Shown: piece after piece, positions 11,000 to 20,964 of the stretch
Layout of the letters: each line of letters starts with the position of its first letter
Position numbering within the stretch: the first letter of the stretch is position 1
DNA from: Xylaria sp. FL1777
Taxonomy: Eukaryota; Ascomycota; Sordariomycetes; Xylariales; Xylariaceae
Assembly: GCA_022578965.1 (NCBI GenBank)
Contig: MU400523.1
Span: 465,212-529,211, forward strand
Length of the DNA: 64,000 nucleotides
Direction: 5' to 3'
Notes under the pieces: generated by a model
Told to the model about the DNA's origin: nothing
What the model saw: the letters and a program-made list of their open reading frames with translations, nothing else
Databases searched by the model: none
Translations under genes and position numbers: made by a program

Positions 11000-11404
11000 C
11001 TAGTCCGAATAAGGGATGAGCCGCCCCAGCGCAGCAAAAGGTCCCCAGAGGTACTCAGCCTGCGCGATGATCCACGTGTTGATGATGGCGTAATACAGGA
11101 ACTGTGCTGTATTGACGAGTGCGCTGTCAGTGTGGTACCTGTGCATAGTGTTGGAGTACGCCGTCCAAAGGGCCATGGCGACGCAGACGTCGAGGTTCAT
11201 GTCCGGTTTCTCGGCTGCCATCGCATCGAGCACCGGCGCCGTCATGTAGGCCCCAAGAACGCCAGCGCAGACGGTCCAGAAGATCCAGGCCCCTGTTTCG
11301 TCTTTGGTGGTATTTTCGTAGCCAGTCGTCTGTACGAAGCAGAGAAAACACAGACATGGGAGAGTACCTAGGCCGCTGATCACCAAAACTTCTGTTGAGA
11401 CCAT
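11000..11404 (-). CDS. Small predicted membrane protein (134 aa)
   Basis: Single-exon frame from an ATG at 11404 to a TAG at 11000. Seen: hydrophobic helices around residues 5-24, 40-62 and 98-118, a short polar loop containing NTTKDET after the first helix, and no recognised domain. GC content and codon texture are like the neighbouring genes and unlike the AT-richer flanks, which is the main argument that it is real. It may be a fungal four-helix-type membrane protein, or the N-terminal part of something longer. Function is unknown. Confidence 0.5.
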   Translation of the reverse strand: MVSTEVLVISGLGTLPCLCFLCFVQTTGYENTTKDETGAWIFWTVCAGVLGAYMTAPVLDAMAAEKPDMNLDVCVAMALWTAYSNTMHRYHTDSALVNTAQFLYYAIINTWIIAQAEYLWGPFAALGRLIPYSD

Positions 11405-12201
11405 GTTGTTAAACGAACGAGGTTTATTTGATAAGGTGGTAGGTATAGGTTCACTTTAGCAGGGGATACTCAGGACGGATGTGTCTGTCTAACAGGAGGG
11501 AAAGGGGGGAAACTACCACCGTATTCAGGGGGTTTTAAACGAGATACATAGGCAAGTCTACAAACCTAGGAGACTAACGGGCCAATGTCTAGAAATTTCA
11601 TACAAGCAGTCAACTGAATCAACGGCAGAGTAAGGGACAGAAGCGGCTAGAACCACGGTTTTGTATCATGCTGGCTTTATGATGTTGGGAGCTGGCAGGA
11701 GTGTCTTCCACAACTATTGCAATGGTTGCAAAGAGGACATGAATACATTTTATCATTTTAATGCAATAGCCTTTCTTTCTGTGCAATTAGAGGACATCAC
11801 GTTGAAATATAGGGGCTGGAGTGCTTCGAGTGCAGCTTGGGATGCGTCAACACTTAGTAGTGCCACTAGGAAGCCGTGTATTAATGGGTAAGAGAGAATA
11901 CGATAAGTTCAGATGCCTTTGTCAATTACCCAAATAGGTACGTAGCTTGTATGTTGAGCTTGGTCATGTTGCTGGCTCGGCTTGAATCGTCGTCGGAGCT
12001 GAGTGGAGCGCCGACCGCGGAACGGAGTCATCTTAGTGAGGACTTTAGGTAACAAAAACAGGAGTAGACCTAGACTGTTTAGAATGCAACTGATTAAATA
12101 AATATTTGATAAATCAGACGCAAGTCTCGCCAATAATTTAAGAGTTGCGCGTTAAATCGACAATTGGATATTATTAGATTATCATACTATTTACATTCAA
12201 C
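11405..12201. other. Intergenic promoter region between divergent genes
   Basis: Separates the minus-strand membrane-protein gene from the plus-strand dehydrogenase, so it should carry both promoters. No other gene is supported. Short ORFs here lack conserved features. Confidence 0.4.
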
Positions 12202-13245
12202 ATGGCTACTACGTCGCCGCAGGTCGGGTGGATCGGACTTGGCAGCATGGGCAACGCGATGGCAAAGAACATCCACGCATACTTACAATCACAATGCGGC
12301 ACGTCTCTTTGCTTTTATAACCGTACCGCCTCTCGTGGCGACGCTCTCGAAGCCCTCGGCGGCGAGCGCTGTGTTTCCGTAGCGGAGTTGGCATCGCGTT
12401 CTGATATAATCTTCATATCCGCAAGCGATGATGCGGCAGTGAAATCAATCGTCGAACAGATCATCTCGTCTGGGTCCGACCTAGAGAACAAGATTGTTGT
12501 TGATACTACAACAATCCATCCTAACACGACGAAGGGAATTTCAGAGAAGTTAGGTGCACATGGCGCGCAGTTTGCAGCAACACCTGTTTTCGGCGCAACG
12601 CCAGTGGCAGAGCAGGGCAAACTTCTTGTCGCGTTTGCCGGGTCGGAAGACGTATACGCGACAATCGCGCCGTTTCTGAAAGGCGTCATTGCCCGTGAGG
12701 TCCTTCTAGTTGGGAAACAGCCCGAAAAGGCGACATTACTGAAGACAGCAGGGTATGTCGTTGCAATTGACACGGTAGCTCATTGTCCCGTGAAGGGACA
12801 GAGAAGCCCAATATCCTGACATGATTTTAGGAATTTCATGATGGCAGGTCTCATGGAGATTATCGCAGAAGCCCACGTATTCGCCGAGAAGACGGGTCTT
12901 GGCGCCGATGTACTAGAGAGACTTTTGGAGCTTAACTTCGGTACCGTTGCGCACTCTGACTCGATCCGGATGACGACTGGAGTTTACATGCCAGGAAAAG
13001 GTGAGGCACCATGGTCAGATCTCAACCTTGGGCTGAAAGATGTCGGGCACGGGGTCGATAGCGCGAAACAGGTTGGTGTAAGCTTGAAAGTTGGCGACAC
13101 GGCGCTTGAGCATTTGAAGAGGGCCAAGATGTACTCGGATGAGAATGGGCATCGCCCACTAGACTCCTCTTCTTTATACGGAATCGTGAGACAGGACTCT
13201 GGGCTCGATTTTCGGACAGAGTACGTCAAGAAGAGAGATCAATAA
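12202..13245 (+). CDS. NAD(P)-dependent beta-hydroxyacid dehydrogenase (321 aa, 2 exons)
   Basis: Exons 12202-12752 and 12831-13245, phase-2 intron with GTATGT donor and TTTTAG acceptor. The splice rebuilds the catalytic segment. Seen: Rossmann fold with GLGSMG at residues 12-17; NRT after the second beta strand (residues 40-42), where the residue pattern points to NADP(H) rather than NAD(H); an all-helical C-terminal domain; and the family Lys/Asn pair Lys181-x3-Asn185 formed across the splice. Known of the family: 3-hydroxyisobutyrate, tartronate semialdehyde and glyoxylate/succinic semialdehyde reductases and 6-phosphogluconate-dehydrogenase-like enzymes oxidise or reduce short beta-hydroxyacids. 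The substrate of this one cannot be read. A methyltransferase gene follows in the same orientation, without evidence of a joint pathway. Confidence 0.9.
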
Positions 13246-13619
13246 TTAATAAGGTATAATAATATAAATGGATCATGAACTATCTTTCTAGACAAACGTA
13301 CCATCTGAATTGCCTAGGTACATCTCCAGATTGCGTAGCCGTAAGCGGCTCCGATCATCATTTCGGCTCCGATCACGGTCATGCTGTTCCATCCTATTAG
13401 CACAGGATTGCCATTCCGACTCCAATGGGACGTCACATCCAACCGTTGACTCGTGCGGAAATAGGGGGCGGTCATAAGCTATTGTTCAAGACGTTCGGTT
13501 TCTCACACTTCTTCTCTGTTCTATTTCTCGCACTTCGGGCTCGTTCTGTTTTGTCGAGCCCCTCTTTCACGATTCATAGTGTCAGTCTTGTATGATCAGA
13601 TTCCAAACCACAGCACATC
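13246..13619. other. Intergenic region upstream of the methyltransferase
   Basis: Holds the 3' end of the dehydrogenase gene and a pyrimidine-rich promoter segment (13495-13570) typical of fungal leaders ahead of the methyltransferase ATG. No further gene. Confidence 0.4.
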
Positions 13620-14432
13620 ATGGACATGCGAATCTATAACGAGGCCATGGTTGCCAACTATTCTAGCCGGACAGCAGAAGAGAACTCGGCGTACGTCCTA
13701 CCACTTCTCAAACCTGACATGCGTATCCTAGACGTGGGCTGCGGACCAGGCAGCATCACGCTTGGTCTTGCGGCTCATGTACCAGAAGGGAGCGTGACAG
13801 GAATAGACGCCAACAGCAAAGCCGTCGAGACTGCACGCGAGCTATGTGAGAAGCGTGGGACCACCAACGCAACCTTTTCGGTAGGCAACCTAAATAAGCT
13901 ACCATTCGACGATGATTCGTTCGACGTTGTCCATGCACATCAAGTTCTCGGCCATTTGCCAGGCAAACAAGACGAGCCTGGCCCTGTTTGGGGTCTAAAA
14001 GAGATGCGGCGGGTGTGCAAACCCGGGGGATTCGTTTGTGCGCGAGAAGGGGAACTGTTGACTATGGTGGTATACCCACGCATCCATGGTTTAAAGGAGA
14101 GCCTTGCTCTAATAGCAAGACTCGCAGAGCACGCGGGCAAGACGTTGACGGGCGGCCGGGGAAGGGAGTTTGCTCGTAAAGCGGGATTCAACCCTGAGAA
14201 TATTTCGGCTTCAGCTGCTCTCGTTACGTATGCAAATGCGGCCGGTCGAGAATGGTGGGGAGAAACTATGGCATCGCGGTTGGAGTCATCATCAGACTTG
14301 AAAAAAGGGGTAGAACTGGGGTTTGCGACTGAAGAGGAGATAGCAGGTATGCCAAAGGCTTGGAGGGAATGGGCAAACAACGACGATGCCTTCTATTCTT
14401 CGATGGATGGCCAGATCGTTTGTATGAAGTAG
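13620..14432 (+). CDS. Class I SAM-dependent methyltransferase, UbiE-like (270 aa)
   Basis: Intronless frame starting at ATG 13620. Seen: motif I ILDVGCGPG (residues 36-44) for SAM binding, the acidic residue ending the next strand (GID, about 60-62), a post-motif I NLNKLPFDDDSFD segment (motif II, about 89-101) and RVCKPGGF (motif III, near 130-137). The C-terminal 120 residues form a substrate cap without known motifs. This is the architecture of methyltransferases acting on small molecules such as quinones, sterols or secondary metabolites. Neighbours do not reveal the substrate. Cytosolic, as there is no signal or membrane segment. Confidence 0.9.
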   Translation: MDMRIYNEAMVANYSSRTAEENSAYVLPLLKPDMRILDVGCGPGSITLGLAAHVPEGSVTGIDANSKAVETARELCEKRGTTNATFSVGNLNKLPFDDDSFDVVHAHQVLGHLPGKQDEPGPVWGLKEMRRVCKPGGFVCAREGELLTMVVYPRIHGLKESLALIARLAEHAGKTLTGGRGREFARKAGFNPENISASAALVTYANAAGREWWGETMASRLESSSDLKKGVELGFATEEEIAGMPKAWREWANNDDAFYSSMDGQIVCMK

Positions 14433-14953
14433 GCAGTGCAATTGGTTGCGTTTTGGAATGATGTTAGTGAAGAGAGGCCTCTAGAGCCAGGCTGAAGTGA
14501 CCAGATGTCTTATTTCCATAGTGATGTCAAATCTCTTTGATTGTCGCTTAGGCTTACCTATTAAGAGGTACTGTTAGATATCAACTATCTAGCTAGAAAC
14601 CCGTTTCCTAATGTACCTGTTTCGACTTATCAATTTAATGGAACACCGATGTGTGACCTCAGTAGTATCTACATTTCTAAGTGAAGTGGACTAAATTGAG
14701 AGTTGGGTTTCGGAGACAGTGGCTGATGTGAATGCTGAATCATTCTTTCAATGCAGTGCACTGGTTTATAGACATCAATATCTGATCTATCTGAGCACGT
14801 CTCGGTTGTGTTGGCACAATATACTGTGTGTCTACTAAGCACCTGGGTAGGTAAGTAGGATGTTGAGTGTATCAGTTGGGATGGAGAGGTAATTGAAGAG
14901 GCCGGAATGAAAAAGAATGGTGCAGAAAGACAACGACGATAAGAAAAAAGGCA

Positions 14954-15045
14954 CACCGTACCTCGGACTCGAACCGAGAATCTTCGGCTTAGGAGGCCGA
15001 TGAGTTAACTGGAATTTTAAGTTAGTGACCTGGTCTCAGTACCGG
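14954..15045 (-). tRNA. tRNA-Arg(CCU), apparently decayed, with an enlarged D-loop
   Basis: On the minus strand the T-arm (14962-14978) has a perfect 5 bp stem around TTCGAGT. The anticodon arm (14984-15000) has a perfect TCGGC/GCCGA stem around loop CTCCTAA, giving anticodon CCU, read as Arg (AGG codons). A TTTTTT Pol III terminator follows the 3' end. The 5' half is abnormal: the best acceptor strand (15039-15045) pairs with only 5 of 7 bases. The D-arm (GAG/CTC stem) contains a loop of about 30 bases instead of 8-10, with CCAG repeated at both ends of the extra sequence. This looks like a tRNA-Arg gene broken by a short insertion plus point changes. An alternative is a 3' half of a tRNA abutting unrelated sequence. 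Confidence 0.6.
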
Positions 15046-15198
15046 CAGGCCATTGTTCTGGCGGCGGCACTTACCCATTTCTCTAGTACGGCTTGGGAGA
15101 GGAAGCTTCTATGGCCGTATTTAAGTGCAGCGGCGAGGCGCTGGGCCGAAGGCAATAATAGTGATTGGTTCTCGCTCTTAGACTTCAGACAGCCAATG

Positions 15199-15225
15199 GT
15201 TGACCGTGTTGACCGTGTTGACCGT
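15199..15225. repeat. Three tandem copies of GTTGACCGT
   Basis: Three perfect adjacent 9-base units in an intergenic stretch. GACCGTGTT-like units can arise by slippage. No coding or regulatory role is visible. Confidence 0.85.
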
Positions 15226-15684
15226 ATCCAGTCCTCCTTGTTCTGTCTCATCGGCACAGTACGCGCCGAGAGGTGTTTGTTTGTTTGTTGAATATGAGAA
15301 GTGACGAGAAATCTGCACTCATCCGAGCACCGCCTCCGCCGCCGCTGTAGGTACTAGGTAGCCCAACAAACAGCCTGGACTAATACCCCAGGCCAGTGTG
15401 TGGCGGGTGCATCTTTGTCAAGCTCGTGAACTAAGTAGGTACCTTTGTAAGTCTTACTACTACATCAAAGAACGAACTTCAATGACAACGAATATTAACT
15501 TTCTCTAATCACTCCAGCCTCTCTATCAGTTCCATAGAACTGTCACAGTACAACCAATAAGCAAACACATCTTCCGTCTCAATAGACTAGAGTGCATCTC
15601 TGTTACTATAGATTGACCACAACTAAGAGCTGAACGATGAAGATAATGTTCAATTGTAAACAGTTGCAATAAAGTCCCTTCAGA

Positions 15685-16994
15685 TTACAGCGTCTTGAAG
15701 AAGGAGAGGATCGCTTCAATCACTGCCTCTGGCTGCTCTTGTTGCACCCAGTGCCCAGCACCATCTATCAATGTGGTGCCTCTGAAGCAGCCCGGCTTCA
15801 CCGTTCTCGCATCTTCATAGCCCTCGAAAGCCCCCGGCTGCTGGTAGTTCCCCCAGTCCTGTTTCCCGCTGATGAATGTGCACGGGACTTCGATTGCCCT
15901 GCCAGCATAAAGAAGCAAGTCCCGAGCTGACTGTGGCGTCGTGGCCGTTTGTGCGCGGTACCACTGCAAGACTCGTGAGTCAGTTATCGAAATTTTGAGC
16001 GTGATATGGAAAAGGTTCGAAACTTATGTCATCCGGAAGGAAGCCTTGGTACCCTAGAAGTGGCCAAAGGAAGAAAATGATATAGAGAATTACTCACGTT
16101 CAGCGCGCCCTGAAACCCTGTACGCTTCCATTCCTCGCAGTATACTTGCAGCTCATCTTGTGAGAGCCACTGTTCAGTTTTGGTATACTCTTCACCGGCC
16201 ATGTTATGCTCGACTGCGTCAGGCATAGATTGCTCTTTCGCCATGACATAATACTCAGGCATAACTGCTATTGCCTCAGCACTCCACTCGCTGAGTGGAC
16301 GTGGGTTATTTTTAGTCCACGCTGCGGATTTAAGGTGAAAGTAGCCGCGCAGGAACTTATCTAGTCCTTGGGGTGGGTTGTCCCAGTCCTTCGCCCCTTC
16401 GGGCGTTGAGTTATACCACTTGTAGTGCTTGCGCGGCGGTGTCAACTTAGCTAGCTCCGCCTGGATATCAAGCTTTGCCCTCGCAGGCTGGTCGCCGAGC
16501 CGCGGTGGTGGGACTCCGTGGTGCGGATGCGAGAGCTGCACCGTCGACTTAAAGATATCCGGGCGCATTAGCGCCGCCATAGCCGAACTGACGGCCCCGA
16601 AGTCGTGCCCTATAATGCTGAAGACCTCTGTGTATCCCAACCTGTAAACAAGGCAGACTAGATCCCGCACTAGATTCGTGAAGACGTAGTCGTTCAAATC
16701 GACTTCATGGAATGATCGCTTTGGCCATCCTGTCGTGCGACCGTACCCTCTCTGGTCCATGGCGACGCAATAATACCCAGCCTCGGCCACTGCTGGCAGG
16801 ACTTTGCGCCATGAGTACGCAAGCTCAGGATACCCGTGGCAGAACAGCACCAGGGGATTCTCAGCCTTCCCAGCTTTCAGGATGTGCCATGTGAGGCCGC
16901 ATGATTCTCCACAGTCGACGTAGTCCTCCGTGATGCCGGCTGGTAGTTTCATTGGGGGAGGCCGCACCGCCGATCGATCCAAGCTTGTCTCCAT
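15685..16994 (-). CDS. Epoxide hydrolase-like alpha/beta hydrolase (391 aa, 2 exons)
   Basis: Minus-strand exons 16994-16098 and 15963-15685, phase-0 intron of 134 bases (GTGAGT donor, TTGCAG acceptor). Splicing joins FQGALN to WYRA, a junction characteristic of the family. Seen: oxyanion-hole motif HGYPE (residues 53-57), nucleophile Asp131 in GHDFGA, a cap region rich in Trp and Tyr, an acid in GKQDWG, and the general-base His in GAGHWVQQEQPE close to the C-terminus. An Asp nucleophile rather than Ser indicates an epoxide hydrolase or dehalogenase-type mechanism through a covalent ester intermediate. No signal peptide, so cytosolic or peroxisomal; the C-terminus FKTL is not a clear PTS1. 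Likely role is detoxification or hydration of lipid epoxides, inferred from family. Confidence 0.9.
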
Positions 16995-17819
16995 GTTGGA
17001 CTACTTGGTATTGTGTAATGAATGATCTATTGTGTTCTTTAATAACAAATAATAAAGGACTTATCAATAGATGCTGACGAACAGAGAGCCCTCATGAAGC
17101 TATTAGCTACCCCGCAAAGGGTATATATCCACATGCAGAGCCATATCATGAGTCACAGTGCATTATCCCGACTACCTTTGTAAGCAGAAAGCTCTCATCT
17201 TCCAAAAGAAGATACCCTTATAAGATTTATTGGATTTATTATCCAAACTTATAAGCCATAATGCCACTATCCTTTACTCATCTTTATATTAATAACATGG
17301 GTTGTAGTCCTGCTTATATACTTCCAGTATTATACGGATATAGTCTGCTCTCAATAAGCTGGGCTCACTGTGGCTATCCAGGAAAGATATTATTCTAGTT
17401 TCAAAAGCTAGTTGCCTTGCTTCGAAATTACCTAGGCATCTGCAAAACTGGTCTCCCAGCGACAAGGACGATGTTAGATTGGATCAATATTCCATTGAAC
17501 AATGTCCAGGCTAAAAATTCCCTAGCAACCTTTGACAGCTAGACAACAAAGTATTGGAAACATGGTAGTGCATTCAATAAATAAGATAACAAAACAAACA
17601 TCAGAGAAGCCTTTGATACCAAATTTTGTCAATGCCCCCAGTGACAATGGAACAATTCTTTTATGTCGGGCAAGCCTACATAATGCATTCATAAACAGGA
17701 GCGTCGAACTACAATATTGAAGGTAGAACTAAATCCCAATTAAGTTTATCTGTATTTTGTGAGAATTTTGAATCACTTACCTTACTCAATAGTAAAGACA
17801 ACATCAAATTCAACTCGTC
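16995..17819. other. AT-richer intergenic region between divergent genes
   Basis: Promoter space of the epoxide hydrolase (minus) and of the unknown gene (plus). From about 17180 to 17760 the sequence is clearly AT-richer than the flanking genes, but I could not read any transposon protein in it. A 62-residue frame at 17532 is not convincing. Confidence 0.4.
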
Positions 17820-18641
17820 ATGGCCGTCCTTCACCAAGCCCATCCTACTCGTTCAACAAACACACCGGCCGGTAGACATGACTGTGGCTGCAAGGGCACA
17901 AACGACACACTCCCCAAACTAGTCTCATTCTTCCGGCATCACGGGCATCTAGAAATTTCATATAGTGCCTCAATCAATATACCCAAAGACCTCGGTCTGA
18001 AATCTTCATGTCGGCGCTGCCAGCTCAAGACAGAAGGGGGCGTAGAGACGGCCATCAACGCCATCCACTGCGGGCCAGACTCGTTAATCGAACAAAGATT
18101 TATGAAAACGATGTTCATCTCTCTGATCGAATTAAGGCTTCAACAAGATAATCCCAACCTGCCAGAACTGCACAATGAAAAAGATGTGCCTTACGATGCC
18201 AAACGAGCAGCGCCTACCTCCCCTATCAGTAATGCCCCGCCAACTTCCCGCCCGGCGCCCCAGGACTGGGACTGGGACAACATCTGGCACGAGTTCGCGA
18301 AGGCCTTCGAGCTGCGCCGCGACAGGGTGAACGTGGCGGAGCTGCTGCGCGACCTCTCGGAACTCAAAGACCTGAAGTACCAGGATTGGTGGAAGTCGGT
18401 GCTGCGGAGACTCGGCGGCGAGGCCTTCCTGACGCTCGAGGGGTATGTTGGCGCTGGCTTGGTGATGCCACCGAAGTCGACTGAGATGTCAGCTTGGAGG
18501 AGAGATGCGGGGATTATTCAGTCTGTTGATGATCTGTTTGATCTCTATGTGAATATCGATTCGCAGGTGTACGGGTATGTGCATGCTCATAAGATGCTGC
18601 GGGTTAAGTGTCTGTGTTGCTGCGGTAGCAGGCCCAAGTGA
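17820..18641 (+). CDS. Hypothetical protein (273 aa)
   Basis: Intronless frame from ATG 17820 to TGA. Family not recognised. Seen: a short Cys/His cluster near the N-terminus (HDCGCKG, then CRRC at about residues 62-65), which may coordinate metal; a central Pro-rich linker (about 130-148); then a helical, Trp-rich C-terminal half (DWDWDNIWHEFAKAF and KYQDWWKSVLRRLGGEAF). It ends in a Cys-rich tail with CLCCCG. No signal peptide and no membrane helix. GC rises sharply in the C-terminal half, which suggests purifying selection there. The Cys-rich ends could carry lipid or metal, but this is conjecture. Confidence 0.6.
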   Translation: MAVLHQAHPTRSTNTPAGRHDCGCKGTNDTLPKLVSFFRHHGHLEISYSASINIPKDLGLKSSCRRCQLKTEGGVETAINAIHCGPDSLIEQRFMKTMFISLIELRLQQDNPNLPELHNEKDVPYDAKRAAPTSPISNAPPTSRPAPQDWDWDNIWHEFAKAFELRRDRVNVAELLRDLSELKDLKYQDWWKSVLRRLGGEAFLTLEGYVGAGLVMPPKSTEMSAWRRDAGIIQSVDDLFDLYVNIDSQVYGYVHAHKMLRVKCLCCCGSRPK

Positions 18642-19578
18642 AGCTTATATTTTAGCACGTGTATTCTGGTTTGGATCGTGTTGGCGGGTTTTACTCCTTT
18701 CAAGAAACAATATCATTGTGGTTTCATATCTACCTAGTTTATCTTGTCTGAGACTTTGGTCTCGGTGTTTCAGACGCAACTTATGATGACTGCCAAGCTG
18801 GGAATAACAATCCTTTAAGATGTGGAAAGTTAGCATAATGGCTGCTTCATCCCCGAGACATATTTTGAGTCAAAATGCATGAAGCCTATGTCCCAACACT
18901 GTATTTCTCGATAAACTCGGCGTTTCCTTTGGTCATACGCAGAACTGAATGCTGGGCTACAATATGACAACAAAGAAGTCATTCGAGCTGCGTTTACCTG
19001 CATAATACGATTCGTAGTTAGCAGTGACTTGTTGATTCCGAACTATCCAGTCTCTCAGACCTCTCACATGTTAGTGCCCACGCTTTTAGTACTCGATTAT
19101 CTATGAATGTCTGTGTTACTACCTCCCGACCCCTTAAGTAATAATGTCGAGTACTTATAAATTTAATCCGAATCTAGTTAGAATACTTGGTGACAGAGTT
19201 AAGCATGATCAAAAGACAGGAGCAATATATACGCTTAATTTAATAATACGATTGATTACTCTATTAATTATAGTATGGGTGGCTGCATCCGGCTATGTCT
19301 ATACCTTTGCTACTGGCTTCAACACCCACGGCAGGTTTCACTCCTGCACAACTAGCCCGAGACCATGTGTCATTTTTGATCTGGGTCGTAAGGGATCTGG
19401 GCTGATTTGTTGCATTTTCACTATTCAGTGATACAAACACGTCGTGGCCAACAGCATATTTAGTTTATGGTATCCCGAACGAAAGTCAAAAAAAATCCAA
19501 AAGACCGCGCCCAATGATATCTCGTGAGGTTCTCCCAGATACGTCTACTTTCTCTTGGTGCTTCCGTATTCACCTCGA
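18642..19578. other. Intergenic region between convergent genes
   Basis: 3' region of the unknown gene and of the phosphopantothenate-cysteine ligase. A 95-residue plus-strand frame at 19144-19431 has one hydrophobic segment but AT-rich codon use and no support, so it is not called as a gene. Confidence 0.4.
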
Positions 19579-20964
19579 TTACCTACCACTTTGACGATTC
19601 TTTGCCGCAACTGACTGAACATGTTTATCATGTAGTGCCTGTACTGCAGGAATAATGAGGCTCTCGATTTCCATCTCAGGCTCGCCCTCAGGTAGGCTAG
19701 CCGGGTCCATAGGCTCATTGCTGATGTTCTCTTCCGATACTTTGGTGCTCCCTTCCCTTTCGGCGACGCCGATCAAATCCTCGACCCCACTACCGCTAAG
19801 CGTCTTCTTACGACGCGCGATGGGGACGCGTATCCACTGATCTTCGCGGCCGGGGCTGACAAATACGACCTCCCACTTGCGAGTGGTGAGGAGGTTGCCA
19901 ATGACGAGGTGGTGCTGGTATCGATTGAGCGAGTACTTGGCCTTGTGGACTAGAATGGAAGGGTCTGTCTCGAGCTTGAAAGATACAATCATCCCTTCAG
20001 GCGCCCAGCCATCAACAAGGTTCTTTAGAAACTTGGGGACTGGGTCCAGGTCTACTATCAGTCGCTTGCTACGTGGTACCGCTGGCGACGAGTCAAAGTT
20101 ATCGAATGCCTCATCTTCTTCGTTCTCTTTGTCATGCTCTCGCTTCTCTGTCGTTATCGTCGTTGGCCCTTGCTGAAGCTTTTTTGATTGAAGCTTGTCT
20201 GTCGCGTTTGTGCTCTGAATCTTGTGCTCAGACATACGCTCTGGCGGGACGAAGAAGTCGCTCACGGCGGCTGCGAGGTACAGGAGCCCATTTGGTCCTA
20301 GCGGTTGCATTAATTTCGCCACTTCCCGCAGTTCATGCAGATAATCTGTAATGGTAACGAAGGGTAGCATAAGTAGTAGGTTCTGGCGCTTGGCAGCGTT
20401 ATACTTGCGCAAAACACGCAGCATCTTCTGTTGATGAGCTGGATTGGCTATGACGCTACCATCATCCGCTTCATGCAAGAAATCCAGAAAACAATCTGTT
20501 GAGTGACTATAGTGCCGACTGTAGGGCAGTAAACTGAACTGGCGGTGCAGGAATATGACGGCATATCCAGACTCTAGGAAATACTCTGCCGATGTAGCAC
20601 CACGTGTTCCGGCGCTAAAGTTGTCGATGAAACGCACTGTCTGCTTCTCCAATGGGACGGTTGTGCCTCCCGACGTGACCAGGACTACACGTCGGTTTGC
20701 AGCAGCATGCTGACTGATGAACTCCTTAGCGGCAGCAACATGCTGGGGCAACGCCTTGGGAGGGGGGTTAGAGCTAAAGTAGGCATTCTCAACCTGATGG
20801 GAAGAGGAGGATGTCCGAGTGGAATTGCTGGCCATACTATCTTGTGATGCTGAAGATGAGATAGAAGACGACCGTGAAGCAGGGCGATTTTCAGCGATAT
20901 TGAAAGAGAGACTAAGAGCCGTAGAGGCCTTGCCTATCCCCGCTGATTCTAACTGTGAGGCCAT
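19579..20964 (-). CDS. cab2: Phosphopantothenate-cysteine ligase (461 aa)
   Basis: Single-exon minus-strand frame. The first in-frame ATG is at 20964; sequence upstream in frame begins with no ATG, so this start is taken. Seen: N-terminal low-complexity Ser-rich extension (about 25-60), then the ligase core starting with RRVVLVTSGGTTVPLE, which holds the nucleotide-binding loop, RFIDNFSAGTRGA, LLYLAAAVSDFF (the conserved AAAVSD motif) and IVSFKLETD in the C-terminal half. A central acidic insertion (about 265-290, DKENEEDEAFDNFD) is typical of the longer fungal forms. The enzyme joins 4'-phosphopantothenate and cysteine, the step before decarboxylation in CoA synthesis, in the cytosol. The yeast counterpart is Cab2, human PPCS. 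Confidence 0.92.
   Translation of the reverse strand: MASQLESAGIGKASTALSLSFNIAENRPASRSSSISSSASQDSMASNSTRTSSSSHQVENAYFSSNPPPKALPQHVAAAKEFISQHAAANRRVVLVTSGGTTVPLEKQTVRFIDNFSAGTRGATSAEYFLESGYAVIFLHRQFSLLPYSRHYSHSTDCFLDFLHEADDGSVIANPAHQQKMLRVLRKYNAAKRQNLLLMLPFVTITDYLHELREVAKLMQPLGPNGLLYLAAAVSDFFVPPERMSEHKIQSTNATDKLQSKKLQQGPTTITTEKREHDKENEEDEAFDNFDSSPAVPRSKRLIVDLDPVPKFLKNLVDGWAPEGMIVSFKLETDPSILVHKAKYSLNRYQHHLVIGNLLTTRKWEVVFVSPGREDQWIRVPIARRKKTLSGSGVEDLIGVAEREGSTKVSEENISNEPMDPASLPEGEPEMEIESLIIPAVQALHDKHVQSVAAKNRQSGR

Larger units (their letters stand above)
14433..15684. other. Intergenic region with a tRNA relic and a short tandem repeat
   Basis: Convergent 3' region between the methyltransferase and the epoxide hydrolase. 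It contains the tRNA-Arg-like relic (14954-15045, minus) and three tandem 9-base units (15199-15225), both listed separately. No protein gene is supported. Confidence 0.4.

Noticed and set aside
19144..19431. 95-codon plus-strand frame with one hydrophobic segment
   Set aside because: AT-rich codon use, no domain, convergent 3' setting; more likely chance.
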